Source: Ulvibacterium sp. (GTDB taxonomy: Bacteria > Bacteroidota > Bacteroidia > Flavobacteriales > Flavobacteriaceae). From it: a stretch of 64,000 nucleotides of DNA. The notes below the pieces were generated by a model, which saw nothing but the letters and a program-made list of their open reading frames with translations, ran no database searches and was not told the origin of the DNA. This document shows, piece after piece, positions 25,872 to 34,539 of the stretch. How positions within the stretch are numbered: the stretch's first letter is position 1; each line of letters opens with the position of its first letter. Both the position numbers and the translations under genes were made by a program. The stretch lies in the NCBI RefSeq assembly GCF_028285715.1, contig NZ_JANQOO010000003.1, forward strand, positions 124,001 through 188,000, read 5' to 3'.

Positions 25872-27311
25872 ATGAAACGTCTTTCAAGCGCGTCTTTTTA
25901 TGCTATTCTAAAGGAAAAATTTCCCCACGAGCCTACAATGGGGCAGTCTGTTGTTCTTCAAAAAATCGCGAATTTTCTTTTGTCCGAAGACAAGGATACG
26001 GTATTCCTTTTAAAGGGGTTTGCAGGTACCGGAAAGACCACTATTATTGGTGCCTTGGTGAATTGTTTGTGGAAGACGACTATGAAATCCGTACTCATGG
26101 CACCAACGGGAAGGGCCGCAAAAGTGATGTCCAATTATTCCAATACACAAGCTTTTACGATACATAGGAAAATTTATTTCCCAAAAAAGCAAAGTGGGGG
26201 AGGTATCCAATTTGTATTGGCGCCCAATAAACATAGGAATACGGTTTTTATAGTGGATGAGGCCTCCATGATACCGGATACCCCAACGGATTCCAAGCTC
26301 TTCGAAAATGGTTCCTTGCTGGATGATTTGCTGATGTTCGTGCATTCGGGCCATAATTGCAAACTGATTTTGATCGGTGATATAGCGCAATTGCCTCCGG
26401 TACATCTGGATATAAGTCCAGCGCTGGATGAAGACAAGCTTTCCCTAAATTACAATAAAGAAGTGATTCGGGTAGAGTTGGATGAGGTAGTACGCCAAGT
26501 TGGGAATTCGGGTATTTTGGTCAATGCCACTATGTTGCGGGAACAGCTCCAGGGCAGTTTTTTTGATGCGTTTCAATTTGATGTGAACTCGTTCAAGGAC
26601 ATCCAAAGGTTGGTAGACGGCCATGAAATCCAAGAGGCCATAGATACCTCCTATTCACAGAATGGGAAAGAAGAGACTACCTTCATCGTCCGTTCAAATA
26701 AAAGAGCGAATCTGTACAACGAAAATATCAGAAGTCGGATTTTGTTTTTGGAAAATGAACTGGCCGTAGGGGACTATATGATGGTAGTCAAGAACAACTA
26801 TTTTTGGTTGAAACCCAATTCAGCGGCCGGATTTATTGCAAATGGCGATATTATCGAGGTCCTTGAGATTTTTGCATTGAAGGAAATTTATGGTTTTAAA
26901 TTTGCCGAGGTAAAGGTAAGAATGGTAGATTATCCCGATCAAAAACCGTTTGAGACAGTACTCCTCTTGGATACGATACAGGCCACCACACCTTCCCTAT
27001 CCTACGAGGATGGCAATAAACTATATCAGGAGGTTAGTAAGGATTATATGCATGAAAAGTCGAAATATAAACGATTTTTAGGAGTAAAGAATAATAAGTA
27101 TTTTAATGCCTTACAGGTAAAGTTCTCCTACGCAATTACATGCCATAAGTCCCAGGGAGGGCAATGGGACACTGTTTTTGTGGAACAACCTTATCTGCCC
27201 AATGGGGTGGATAAAGAGCATCTCCGTTGGTTATATACTGCCATAACCCGTGCTAAGAGACGGTTGTATCTTATAGGTTTCAAAGACAATTTTTTTGTTG
27301 GGAATGAATAG
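25872..27311 (+). CDS. RecD/Pif1-like superfamily 1 DNA helicase
   Basis: 479 residues. Walker A GFAGTGKTT is at about residues 47-55, Walker B FIVDEASM near 128, LIGDIAQLPPV near 173 and the C-terminal YAITCHKSQGGQWD and YTAITRAKRRLYLIG motifs of UvrD_C_2. It is a short SF1B helicase without the long N-terminal region of RecD2, like the Bacteroidota proteins annotated as 'ATP-dependent RecD-like DNA helicase'. It probably works 5'-3' on DNA in repair or replication. Monocistronic, divergent from the pilin-like gene. Confidence 0.88.
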   Translation: MKRLSSASFYAILKEKFPHEPTMGQSVVLQKIANFLLSEDKDTVFLLKGFAGTGKTTIIGALVNCLWKTTMKSVLMAPTGRAAKVMSNYSNTQAFTIHRKIYFPKKQSGGGIQFVLAPNKHRNTVFIVDEASMIPDTPTDSKLFENGSLLDDLLMFVHSGHNCKLILIGDIAQLPPVHLDISPALDEDKLSLNYNKEVIRVELDEVVRQVGNSGILVNATMLREQLQGSFFDAFQFDVNSFKDIQRLVDGHEIQEAIDTSYSQNGKEETTFIVRSNKRANLYNENIRSRILFLENELAVGDYMMVVKNNYFWLKPNSAAGFIANGDIIEVLEIFALKEIYGFKFAEVKVRMVDYPDQKPFETVLLLDTIQATTPSLSYEDGNKLYQEVSKDYMHEKSKYKRFLGVKNNKYFNALQVKFSYAITCHKSQGGQWDTVFVEQPYLPNGVDKEHLRWLYTAITRAKRRLYLIGFKDNFFVGNE

Positions 27312-27365
27312 GTTAAATTCGTGAAACTAAAGGGAGCGATTAAACCAATGTTCCCATGAAAAGGA

Positions 27366-27935
27366 ATGACCTCAGAAACCATTATCAGTATATTTTTGGG
27401 TATAGGCCTTGCGGCTTCTGTGGGCTTTCGGGTATTTTTACCTTTATTTGCCCTTAGTTTAGCTGCTTACTTCAATATTTGGGAGCTTAATGAAAACTGG
27501 GAATGGGTGGGTAGTCTCCCCGCTTTGATTACCTTGGGAGTGGCCACCGTAGTCGAGATTTTTGCCTATTTCATTCCGTGGGTGGACAATATATTGGACA
27601 GTATGGCCATACCCTTGGCTGCCATTGCAGGTACGGCGGTTATGGTTTCTACCGTTGCTGATTTGGACCCCGTGGTAACCTGGTCATTGGCCATAATAGC
27701 CGGAGGAGGAACCGCTACGGCCATTAAAGGTGCGGGTGCTACGGGCCGACTGGCTTCAACGGCATCAACAGGGGGGTTGGCAAACCCCATAGTATCAACG
27801 GTGGAAACAGGAACTGCTCTTGTTGTAACCACAGCGTCCATCTTTGCACCAATAGCAGCCGCTTTTCTGGTTATCATAATTTTAATCATCGTATTCAGAA
27901 TATATAGAAAATTAAGACCCAGACCTAAAACATGA
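27366..27935 (+). CDS. DUF4126 family membrane protein
   Basis: 189 residues with about five hydrophobic spans. The SVGFRVFLPLFALSLAAYF start and the Gly/Ala-rich middle (GGGTATAIKGAGATGRLAS) are typical for DUF4126, a family of unknown function. It lies 25 nt upstream of kdsB and may be cotranscribed with it. Confidence 0.82.
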   Translation: MTSETIISIFLGIGLAASVGFRVFLPLFALSLAAYFNIWELNENWEWVGSLPALITLGVATVVEIFAYFIPWVDNILDSMAIPLAAIAGTAVMVSTVADLDPVVTWSLAIIAGGGTATAIKGAGATGRLASTASTGGLANPIVSTVETGTALVVTTASIFAPIAAAFLVIIILIIVFRIYRKLRPRPKT

Positions 27936-27960
27936 ATAGACCAACCAAAACAAAAAAAAG

Positions 27961-28689
27961 GTGAGAATCATTGCTATGATACCTGCGCGTTATGCCGCAT
28001 CGAGATTCCCTGCAAAATTGATGCAAGACCTTATGGGCAAACCCGTAATCTTGAGGACTTACGAAGCGGCGCTAAAGACCCGACTTTTTGATGCTGTATA
28101 TGTTGTTACCGATAGCGAACTTATTTTTAATACCATTTCCAATGCTGGGGGAAAGGCGCTTATGAGTTTTAAGGAACATGACTGTGGAAGTGATCGTATT
28201 GCTGAGGCCGTTCAGGATATGGATGTCGATATTATAGTAAATGTTCAAGGGGACGAACCTTTTATCGATAGGGAAAGTTTAGCGGGAGTGCTCGATGTTT
28301 TTCAAGGTGATGTAAATAAGGAAATTGACTTGGCCTCCCTAATGGTCAGGATTTGGGACAAGGAAGAGATCAATAATCCCAATACGGTAAAAGTAATAGT
28401 GGACCATCATGATTTTGCCTTGTATTTTTCACGAAGTCCCATTCCTTATCCTAGGGCCGAGGAAGTTGATCCACCTTATTTTAAACATAAGGGAATTTAT
28501 GCTTTTCGAAAAAGGGCCTTGATGGATTTTCAACGACTGCCCATGCTTCCTTTGGAGGCATCGGAAAAAATTGAGGCCATTCGCTATTTGGAATACGGAA
28601 AAAAAATAAAAATGGTAGAAACAACGGTAAGCGGCATAGAAATTGACACACCGGAGGACCTAAAACGGGCGCAAGAGCAATGGAAATAG
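27961..28689 (+). CDS. kdsB: 3-deoxy-manno-octulosonate cytidylyltransferase
   Basis: 242 residues from a GTG start, which puts the N-terminus exactly at the family's [13 protein letters not shown] motif. [10 protein letters not shown] near residue 94 and the C-terminal [10 protein letters not shown] are signatures. It activates Kdo (or, given the neighbouring kdnB-like gene, possibly 8-amino-Kdo) as the CMP-sugar for lipid A core assembly. It overlaps the HAD gene by 10 nt. Confidence 0.94.
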   Translation: MRIIAMIPARYAASRFPAKLMQDLMGKPVILRTYEAALKTRLFDAVYVVTDSELIFNTISNAGGKALMSFKEHDCGSDRIAEAVQDMDVDIIVNVQGDEPFIDRESLAGVLDVFQGDVNKEIDLASLMVRIWDKEEINNPNTVKVIVDHHDFALYFSRSPIPYPRAEEVDPPYFKHKGIYAFRKRALMDFQRLPMLPLEASEKIEAIRYLEYGKKIKMVETTVSGIEIDTPEDLKRAQEQWK

Positions 28690-29378
28690 ATTACAGTAGA
28701 ATAAAGGTTATCGGATTCGATGCAGATGATACTCTTTGGGTAAATGAAACCTATTTTAGGGAAACTGAGGAAAAATTTGCCGATTTATTGGAAGGCTATG
28801 AGACCAAAAACAAAATAGACCAGGAGCTCTTTAAAGTGGAGATGAAAAATCTTGAACTGTACGGGTACGGAATCAAAGGATTTATGCTTTCCATGATAGA
28901 ATCCGCTATGGAGATTTCAAATAATCAAATTTCCCAAGCAACGATATTGGAAATATTGAATCTTGGTAAAAGGATGATTGCCCACCCCGTGGAACTATTG
29001 GATGGTGTAAAGGAGGTATTAAAAAGACTAAAGGGAAAGTACCGACTTATTGTTCTGACAAAAGGTGATCTTTTGGATCAAGAGCGCAAATTGGAACGGT
29101 CTAGCCTGTCGAACTACTTCCACCATGTTGAGGTCTTGAGTGATAAAAAAGAAGAAAACTATCTAAATTTGTTGGATCATTTAAAGATCGATGTCCATGA
29201 GTTTTTAATGATAGGAAATTCCTTAAAGTCCGATGTATTGCCAATTCTTAATATTGGCGCACAAGCCGTACACGTTCCTTTTCACACAACATGGCAGCAC
29301 GAGGAAGTATCGGTGGAAGAAGGTGAGTATACATATCTGAAAATTAACAAGTTGACGGATATTTTGAAGTATTTGTAA
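28680..29378 (+). CDS. HAD family hydrolase
   Basis: 232 residues. The nucleophile motif GFDADDTLW is at about residues 12-20, motif II Thr/Ser in IVLTKGD near 123, and motif [12 protein letters not shown] near 178. It is of the subclass I YjjG/Gph-like type with an alpha-helical cap. It overlaps kdsB and is 8 nt from the kdnB-like gene, so a sugar-phosphate substrate in Kdo metabolism is possible, but it does not resemble KdsC (which lacks this cap). Substrate unknown. Confidence 0.85.
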   Translation: MEIDYSRIKVIGFDADDTLWVNETYFRETEEKFADLLEGYETKNKIDQELFKVEMKNLELYGYGIKGFMLSMIESAMEISNNQISQATILEILNLGKRMIAHPVELLDGVKEVLKRLKGKYRLIVLTKGDLLDQERKLERSSLSNYFHHVEVLSDKKEENYLNLLDHLKIDVHEFLMIGNSLKSDVLPILNIGAQAVHVPFHTTWQHEEVSVEEGEYTYLKINKLTDILKYL

Positions 29379-29386
29379 ATCGCACT

Positions 29387-30514
29387 ATGGAGATTAAAAA
29401 AGATGTTGGCTTAAAGCATTCCCGAACCATTGAAGCAAATCGATATAGAAACTTTCCTATGGTGCCCAGGGTAATATTTGGGAGGGGAAGTTTTGATCAG
29501 TTGGGAGAAATTCTTATGCCAAAACGTAGGCATTCCGAAGCTCCATTCATTTTTTTGGTCGACGATGTTTTTGAGGGTACTTCGTTTATTGACCGTATCC
29601 CCTTGATTTTTAATGACCAGGTTGTTTTTGTCTCGGCTGAAGAAGAACCTAAAACAGTTCAAGTTGACGCCCTGGTTGGGAGGATTAAAACGGAATTTAA
29701 TGAACTTCCCTCGGGAATTGTTGGAATTGGCGGTGGTACGCTATTGGACCTAGCCAAGGCTGTAGCTATTTGTTTGACCAATAAGGGTAGTTCGTGTGAT
29801 TACCAAGGATGGGATTTGGTGATAAAGCCTTCGGTGTACCATGTGGGTATTCCAACAATTAGTGGTACAGGAGCTGAAGTCTCCAGAACCACGGTTCTCC
29901 TGGGACCAGAAAAAAAACTGGGAATAAATTCAGATCATACCACCTTTGATCAAGTAGTCCTAGATCCTGATTTGACCATGGGCGTTTCCAAGGAACAATG
30001 GTTTTATACGGGAATGGACTGTTTTATCCATTGTATAGAATCGCTCAACGGCACCTATTTAAATGCTTTTAGCCAAAGTTACGGCGAAAAGGCTTTGGAG
30101 CTCTGCAAGGAAGTATATCTCGGGGAGTTATCGCCTTCGGATTCCAGGGAAAAATTGATGATGGCCTCATGGCATGGGGGCATGAGCATAGCATATTCCC
30201 AAGTAGGGGTGGCACATGCTTTGAGCTATGGACTGTCTTATTTGCTCGGTGTAAAGCACGGTATCGGAAATTGTATGGTATTTCGGCATTTGGAAGAGTT
30301 TTACCCGGAAGGTGTAGCACTTTTTAATCAAATGATACAAAAGCAAAAAGTACACCTCCCAACAGGAATCTGTTCCGAACTGGCCGATTGCGATTACGAA
30401 ACTATGATAAGTATTTCCCTTGGTATGGAACCCTTGTGGGAGAATGCCTTGGGTAAGGATTGGCGCAAAATTGCCACACGGGAAAAATTAAGGTCCATTT
30501 ATGGCAAGATATAA
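29387..30514 (+). CDS. kdnB: Iron-containing alcohol dehydrogenase, KdnB-like (Kdo 8-oxidase)
   Basis: 375 residues. It has the NAD-binding GIGGGTLLDLAKA and the metal-binding MDCFIHCIES, HALSYGL and VKHGIGNC segments of group III iron alcohol dehydrogenases. PKVIFGRGSF-like start, YQGWDLV, VYHVGIPTISGTGAE and QWFYTGMDC closely follow what is known of KdnB of Shewanella, which oxidises Kdo at C8 so that KdnA can add an amino group. Being in one operon with kdsB supports this. The partner aminotransferase KdnA is not in the window. The identification is by sequence memory of the family and context. Confidence 0.8.
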   Translation: MEIKKDVGLKHSRTIEANRYRNFPMVPRVIFGRGSFDQLGEILMPKRRHSEAPFIFLVDDVFEGTSFIDRIPLIFNDQVVFVSAEEEPKTVQVDALVGRIKTEFNELPSGIVGIGGGTLLDLAKAVAICLTNKGSSCDYQGWDLVIKPSVYHVGIPTISGTGAEVSRTTVLLGPEKKLGINSDHTTFDQVVLDPDLTMGVSKEQWFYTGMDCFIHCIESLNGTYLNAFSQSYGEKALELCKEVYLGELSPSDSREKLMMASWHGGMSIAYSQVGVAHALSYGLSYLLGVKHGIGNCMVFRHLEEFYPEGVALFNQMIQKQKVHLPTGICSELADCDYETMISISLGMEPLWENALGKDWRKIATREKLRSIYGKI

Positions 30515-30635
30515 TTTGGACAATACGGTAATCTAAAAACAGGGCAAAGGGTACCTCATTAATCCCTGAACTTACTTATTGGTTTAAACGATTTAAACAA
30601 TCTGATCAAATTCCCAAGCACAAGTAAATCAATAT

Positions 30636-31175
30636 ATGCGTATTCTGGCAAAATTCATTTACTTCAAGGTCTTGGGATGGAAATTGATAGGTTCATTTCC
30701 CAAAGTGGACAAATGTGTCGTCATTGTGGTGCCCCATACCAGTTGGGTCGATTTTTTTCTTGGACTTTTGGTACGTAAGGTATTGGATGAGGAAATCAAT
30801 TTTATCGCCAAGAAAAGTTTGTTTACACCTCTTTTGGGTTGGTATTTGAGGTTGATGGGTGGCGCGCCCATTGATCGTGACCAAAGTAGCGATACGGTAA
30901 ACGCTGTTTCCAAGATTTTTAGGGAACGCAAAAAGTTTAGATTGGCTCTTTCTCCCGAAGGTACCCGAAAGAAGGTTACGCAATGGAAGACCGGTTTTTA
31001 CTATATCGCCAAAAGTGCCCAAGTGCCTATTGTTATGGTAGCCTTTGACTATGGCCGTAAACAGGTGAAGATTTCAGAAATCCAATATCCTTCCAATACT
31101 AAGGAAAAGGACTTTGAAGCGTATCAAAAGTTTTTTAAAGGGGTAAAGGGTAAAGTGGCCGAATATAGCTTTTAG
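30636..31175 (+). CDS. 1-acyl-sn-glycerol-3-phosphate acyltransferase-like (PlsC family)
   Basis: 179 residues. The catalytic HxxxxD motif is H34-TSWV-D39 and the phosphate-binding motif is SPEGTRKK near residue 110; GAPIDRD lies between. It is a short PlsC-like acyltransferase at the inner membrane. It could acylate lysophosphatidate or another lipid. The 3' end converges on, and overlaps by 4 nt, the next gene. Confidence 0.87.
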   Translation: MRILAKFIYFKVLGWKLIGSFPKVDKCVVIVVPHTSWVDFFLGLLVRKVLDEEINFIAKKSLFTPLLGWYLRLMGGAPIDRDQSSDTVNAVSKIFRERKKFRLALSPEGTRKKVTQWKTGFYYIAKSAQVPIVMVAFDYGRKQVKISEIQYPSNTKEKDFEAYQKFFKGVKGKVAEYSF

Positions 31176-31675
31176 TCCCTTTTGATTAATTTCTTGGGTC
31201 CAGGTTCGTCTTTTTTATTGGAATTGCCCGGGAAAACAAGATTGGTACTGGAGTATGTTGTACCAAAGGTAACATTTGCCAAATACACCTGATCAATGGC
31301 ATCCAGCACCTGATGGTCGGAAAGCTCGCGAAGGGGATGGGTAAAAACGGACCAGATTATTTCGTCACTAAGTGCGTATTTCACATCCAAGGCGGAGTGA
31401 AAATTGGCCACTAGGGCATTCAACAACTGTTCCTCCTCTATTTCCGAACGCTGTACGATCGGAGAAATAATTCGCATACGGTTGGCATTTTCATCGTAAA
31501 TCGTAAAGAGAAATGCATCCTTATACACAAACCTAAAGGAATTTCCATTGATTTCGAAGGTATCCGTAACCGATTCAATAAGCCCTCTCAATTTTTTAGG
31601 ATCCATTTCCTGGGCTCTGCTTGCAGTGATGTTGAGCATAAAAAATAAAAGGCCTAGGAGGAAAAGATTGCGCAT
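31172..31675 (-). CDS. Secreted protein of unknown function
   Basis: 167 residues with a signal peptide (first about 20 residues, ending ITASRAQ). The mature part shows mixed alpha/beta content (FRFVYKDAFLFTIYDENANRMRIISPI) and a Lys/Pro-rich end. No domain recognised. It overlaps the end of the acyltransferase gene tail to tail by 4 nt. Confidence 0.7.
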   Translation of the reverse strand: MRNLFLLGLLFFMLNITASRAQEMDPKKLRGLIESVTDTFEINGNSFRFVYKDAFLFTIYDENANRMRIISPIVQRSEIEEEQLLNALVANFHSALDVKYALSDEIIWSVFTHPLRELSDHQVLDAIDQVYLANVTFGTTYSSTNLVFPGNSNKKDEPGPKKLIKRD

Positions 31676-32107
31676 AACCGGTTTTTATAAGTAAGTCGTT
31701 GCCTTGGAAGCTTATTTACAAAACGCCAAAAAATGAATCAAATTGTAGGTAAGCCATTTCTTCATCATAATAAATAGGTGTTCCGATTACAATTGTTTTA
31801 AGCTTAACCAATTGATTTATAATTAATCAGAATGTTACAAATAGAATGAGCCGAGATTTAGTTCGATTCATGACACGTATAAACCTGTACTTTATTTTGG
31901 ATATACAGTGATTAAATATCTATGGATTCTTCGCTCCGGTCAATTCCCTTTAGCATCTCGAGGTCCTATGTTTTTGACCCCTGTTCCCGTCCACTAAGGC
32001 TGTGAGAATCCCGTTGGCGTATTAAGCCACTTTCATGGACCATTTTTGAATGATTATTGAAATAAAAATCCTTTTAAATCAAACTATTTACAATTTGGTT
32101 ACATCGT
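31676..32107. other. Gene-free stretch before the iron-uptake locus
   Basis: About 430 bp without a supported gene on either strand. It is AT-rich near both ends with a more GC-rich middle (about 31920-32030). No RNA gene, repeat or recognisable gene remnant was seen. Confidence 0.5.
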
Positions 32108-32142
32108 TTATTTAGATTTATTAAAAATAATAATTATGTTTG
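32108..32142 (+). promoter_or_regulatory. Iron-type operator and promoter of the PepSY operon
   Basis: An imperfect 9-5-9 dyad (TTATTTAGA, 5 nt, TAAAAATAA; 32108-32130) is followed 4 nt later by the -7 element TATGTTTG (32135-32142), so the dyad covers the -33 region. The same 23 bp with one change stands in front of the TonB receptor gene. The form is like Bacteroidota iron-regulator boxes (ATTTAGA-N-TCTAAAT type), but the binding protein cannot be named from sequence. Confidence 0.65.
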
Positions 32143-32167
32143 TTTTCTTAAAATATAGTTAAGAGCA

Positions 32168-32485
32168 ATGGGCATAATACTAATTTTCCTCGGGTGTTTT
32201 TTGCTTTACGCAAAATCCAAACATGTTCCTCGGTATTTCTCACGCATTGAAGCATGGGCAAAACAACAACCTAAAAAGACAAGGTTACTTGCCTACGGCC
32301 TCTTCGCACTTTCAGTGGTAATCTTTTGCTGGCAAAATGGGATCGCCACCGGTCTGGTTGCTTTCCTTGTTGCCTTGATGTTCGGTCTATGTCTGACCAT
32401 CATTTTTCTGCCCTTGCATAAGAAATATGCCTACTTACTCGTCGGTTTAAGCCTTGTACTAATAATTATTAATACTATTCTGTAA
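32168..32485 (+). CDS. Small membrane protein of the PepSY/iron-uptake locus
   Basis: 105 residues with three hydrophobic spans (about 1-15, 40-60, 64-104). No domain is certain; size and position recall the DUF3325 proteins that accompany PepSY-TM proteins in proteobacterial siderophore loci, but sequence likeness is too weak to name it. First gene of the operon; its stop shares a base with the next start (TAATG). Confidence 0.7.
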   Translation: MGIILIFLGCFLLYAKSKHVPRYFSRIEAWAKQQPKKTRLLAYGLFALSVVIFCWQNGIATGLVAFLVALMFGLCLTIIFLPLHKKYAYLLVGLSLVLIIINTIL

Positions 32486-32766
32486 TGCCTGCAAATGCAA
32501 AATACCTATCCAGCCCGGGTCAGCGGGTCTTAAAAATCACAGCTGGAATTCTTGGAGGTCTTTTGATTACCATTCTTTTTCATAATGCAATCGGCATTTT
32601 ATTGAATGATAAATCTGGACTTATTGCAACCACGGCCTATACGTCATTCATACTCTGGGCAATTTTATTGGCCATTCCTTTTTTGATTAAAAACGGCTGG
32701 AAAACTTGGGGCCTCTACCTTTTGTTAATTCTTCTTTTTGCCAGTATCATATTTCTAAATAAGTAG
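32485..32766 (+). CDS. Small membrane protein, DUF3649-like
   Basis: 93 residues with three hydrophobic spans. RVLKITAGILGG at the start and the FILWAILLAIPFLIKNGWKTWGLYLL end resemble DUF3649, a small partner of PepSY-TM proteins in iron-siderophore loci. The resemblance is by pattern only. It overlaps the preceding gene by 1 nt and lies 5 nt before the PepSY gene. Confidence 0.7.
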   Translation: MPANAKYLSSPGQRVLKITAGILGGLLITILFHNAIGILLNDKSGLIATTAYTSFILWAILLAIPFLIKNGWKTWGLYLLLILLFASIIFLNK

Positions 32767-32771
32767 GGAAC

Positions 32772-34445
32772 ATGAAATTAAGAGCATTAAAACCTAGATT
32801 ACACAATGCAATGTTCCATACCCATACGGTGTCTGGTATTGTAATTAGTTTTGCACTTTTCATTTGTTTCTATGCTGGTGCGGTTGCTTTGTTCCTGCAT
32901 GAATTACAGCGATGGGAAAACCCTGATGCTAGGATTGAAAGCATTGACCCGGCAATAGTAAATTATGATAGGATTGCTTCAGAGATAGCTACAAATTATT
33001 CGGATTTTGACACTAGTGCCGGCTATGGAATGAGGCCACCTACCAAGGCAAATCCCTTAATACAATTCTATGGTCGTAAAAAAACCGAAGACGAAAGTTT
33101 TGAGCGTTTCAATGCTACTATAAATCCTCTGACATATGAAGTGCTTTCTACTGAGGATGAACCAAGAACGCATATGGCGCAAACTATTTATGAATTGCAT
33201 TTTTTTCATCAAATTCCGATTGTGGGCATTTATCTATCTGGACTAGTCGCCTTTTTTTTCCTTTTTGCCATCATAACGGGTTTATTGACACATTGGAAGA
33301 ACATCGTAAACAAATTTTACGCTTTTAGCGTAGTAGGGAAGTGGAAACAGATTTGGACAAACGGACATATTTCATTAGGCTTCATTACGTTACCCTTTCA
33401 GTTGATCTATGCTGCTACAGGTGCTCTTTTGGGGTTGTCCATTCTTTTATTGGCCCCAAGTGCCTTTCTGATGTTTGATGGTGATACCACAGAAGTCATT
33501 AAAGCCGTTAGACCGGATTCCGCAATCAAATATGATGAAAATGCTTTGGCGGTTGAGAACGGAATTGGCTTTAATAGTGTATTTGAAAAAGTTAGCAATG
33601 CGTACCCAGAAACCGAAATTACGTATCTCTACGCTAGAAATTTTGGTAAGGAAGATGGTACCATTACGGCACGTGTCGATGATCACCATGGCATTGGCAG
33701 CGATGGTATGTTCATTTATAGCTTTAAAGATGGAAGTTTGGTCGAATCCATAGAACCGGAAACTAGATCATATTCAAAAGGCGCTCTAGGAGTACTGATA
33801 AAATTGCACTATGCAACTTTTGGCGGCATTTTCCTCAAAATCATCTATTTCATCTTGGCAATGATTACGTGTTATATCATAATCAGTGGGGTCATGATTT
33901 GGCGTACTGCTAGGGATAAGCCAATGTATACGGACAAACAAAGAAGTTTCCATCATCGGGTCACTAAGCTTTATCTTGCCATTTGCCTTTCAATGTTTCC
34001 GGCTTTAGCGATGATTTTTATTGGTAACAAATTAGTTCCCATGGATATTCCAGGGCGGGTATTTTATGTAAACTCCATTTTTTTCCTAAGTTGGCTGGTC
34101 TTAACCGTTATTGGTCTTTTTTGGGATGACTACAGAAGGTTAAACCGAAATTTTATTTTGATCGGAAGTATTCTGGGAATTCTCATTCCGATAGCCAATG
34201 GAGTGGTTACCGGAGATTGGTTCTGGACCACACTCTTAAATGCGCAATACTATGTTTTTAGTGTAGATATCACATGGTTGATCATAGGGGTTTTTGGATT
34301 ATGTATTTCTAAGTACTTAAAGTCAAACAAGAGAAAAGAGGACATTGAGGATGAAAAGAACTCGGAGGAAATAACAGTCGAAGAAAAAACGGTCAAAAAG
34401 CAAGAACCGGTTACCGTGCTCCAAACCATTTCCAAAAGAATTTGA
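32772..34445 (+). CDS. PepSY-associated membrane protein (PiuB-like)
   Basis: 557 residues. The start HNAMFHTHTVSGIVISFALF is the PepSY-TM entry segment with conserved His residues. Spans occur near 19-42, 145-175, 200-235, 345-375 and several more at the C-terminus, with a large periplasmic PepSY part between. The tail is charged and cytoplasmic. Proteins of this family are thought to reduce or release iron from siderophores in the inner membrane. The gene is third of an operon with two small membrane proteins and precedes a TonB receptor under a similar operator. Confidence 0.87.
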   Translation: MKLRALKPRLHNAMFHTHTVSGIVISFALFICFYAGAVALFLHELQRWENPDARIESIDPAIVNYDRIASEIATNYSDFDTSAGYGMRPPTKANPLIQFYGRKKTEDESFERFNATINPLTYEVLSTEDEPRTHMAQTIYELHFFHQIPIVGIYLSGLVAFFFLFAIITGLLTHWKNIVNKFYAFSVVGKWKQIWTNGHISLGFITLPFQLIYAATGALLGLSILLLAPSAFLMFDGDTTEVIKAVRPDSAIKYDENALAVENGIGFNSVFEKVSNAYPETEITYLYARNFGKEDGTITARVDDHHGIGSDGMFIYSFKDGSLVESIEPETRSYSKGALGVLIKLHYATFGGIFLKIIYFILAMITCYIIISGVMIWRTARDKPMYTDKQRSFHHRVTKLYLAICLSMFPALAMIFIGNKLVPMDIPGRVFYVNSIFFLSWLVLTVIGLFWDDYRRLNRNFILIGSILGILIPIANGVVTGDWFWTTLLNAQYYVFSVDITWLIIGVFGLCISKYLKSNKRKEDIEDEKNSEEITVEEKTVKKQEPVTVLQTISKRI

Positions 34446-34477
34446 AATCGTTGAGAACCCAGGCAAACTTATTATAT

Positions 34478-34513
34478 TTATTTAGATTAATTAAAAATAA
34501 ATTGATAGCTTTG
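34478..34513 (+). promoter_or_regulatory. Iron-type operator and promoter of the TonB receptor
   Basis: The dyad TTATTTAGA, TTAAT, TAAAAATAA (34478-34500) differs at one position from the site at 32108-32130. The -7 element TAGCTTTG (34506-34513) follows 5 nt later, so a bound repressor would block the -33 region. This gives a leader of about 20 nt before the receptor gene. Confidence 0.65.
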
Positions 34514-34539
34514 CTACCTCAAGGGATGTAAACCAACCA

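Noticed and set aside
31900-32060. The GC-richer part of the gene-free stretch as an RNA gene or gene remnant
   Set aside because: No stable long hairpin, promoter-terminator pair or recognisable reading frame was found.
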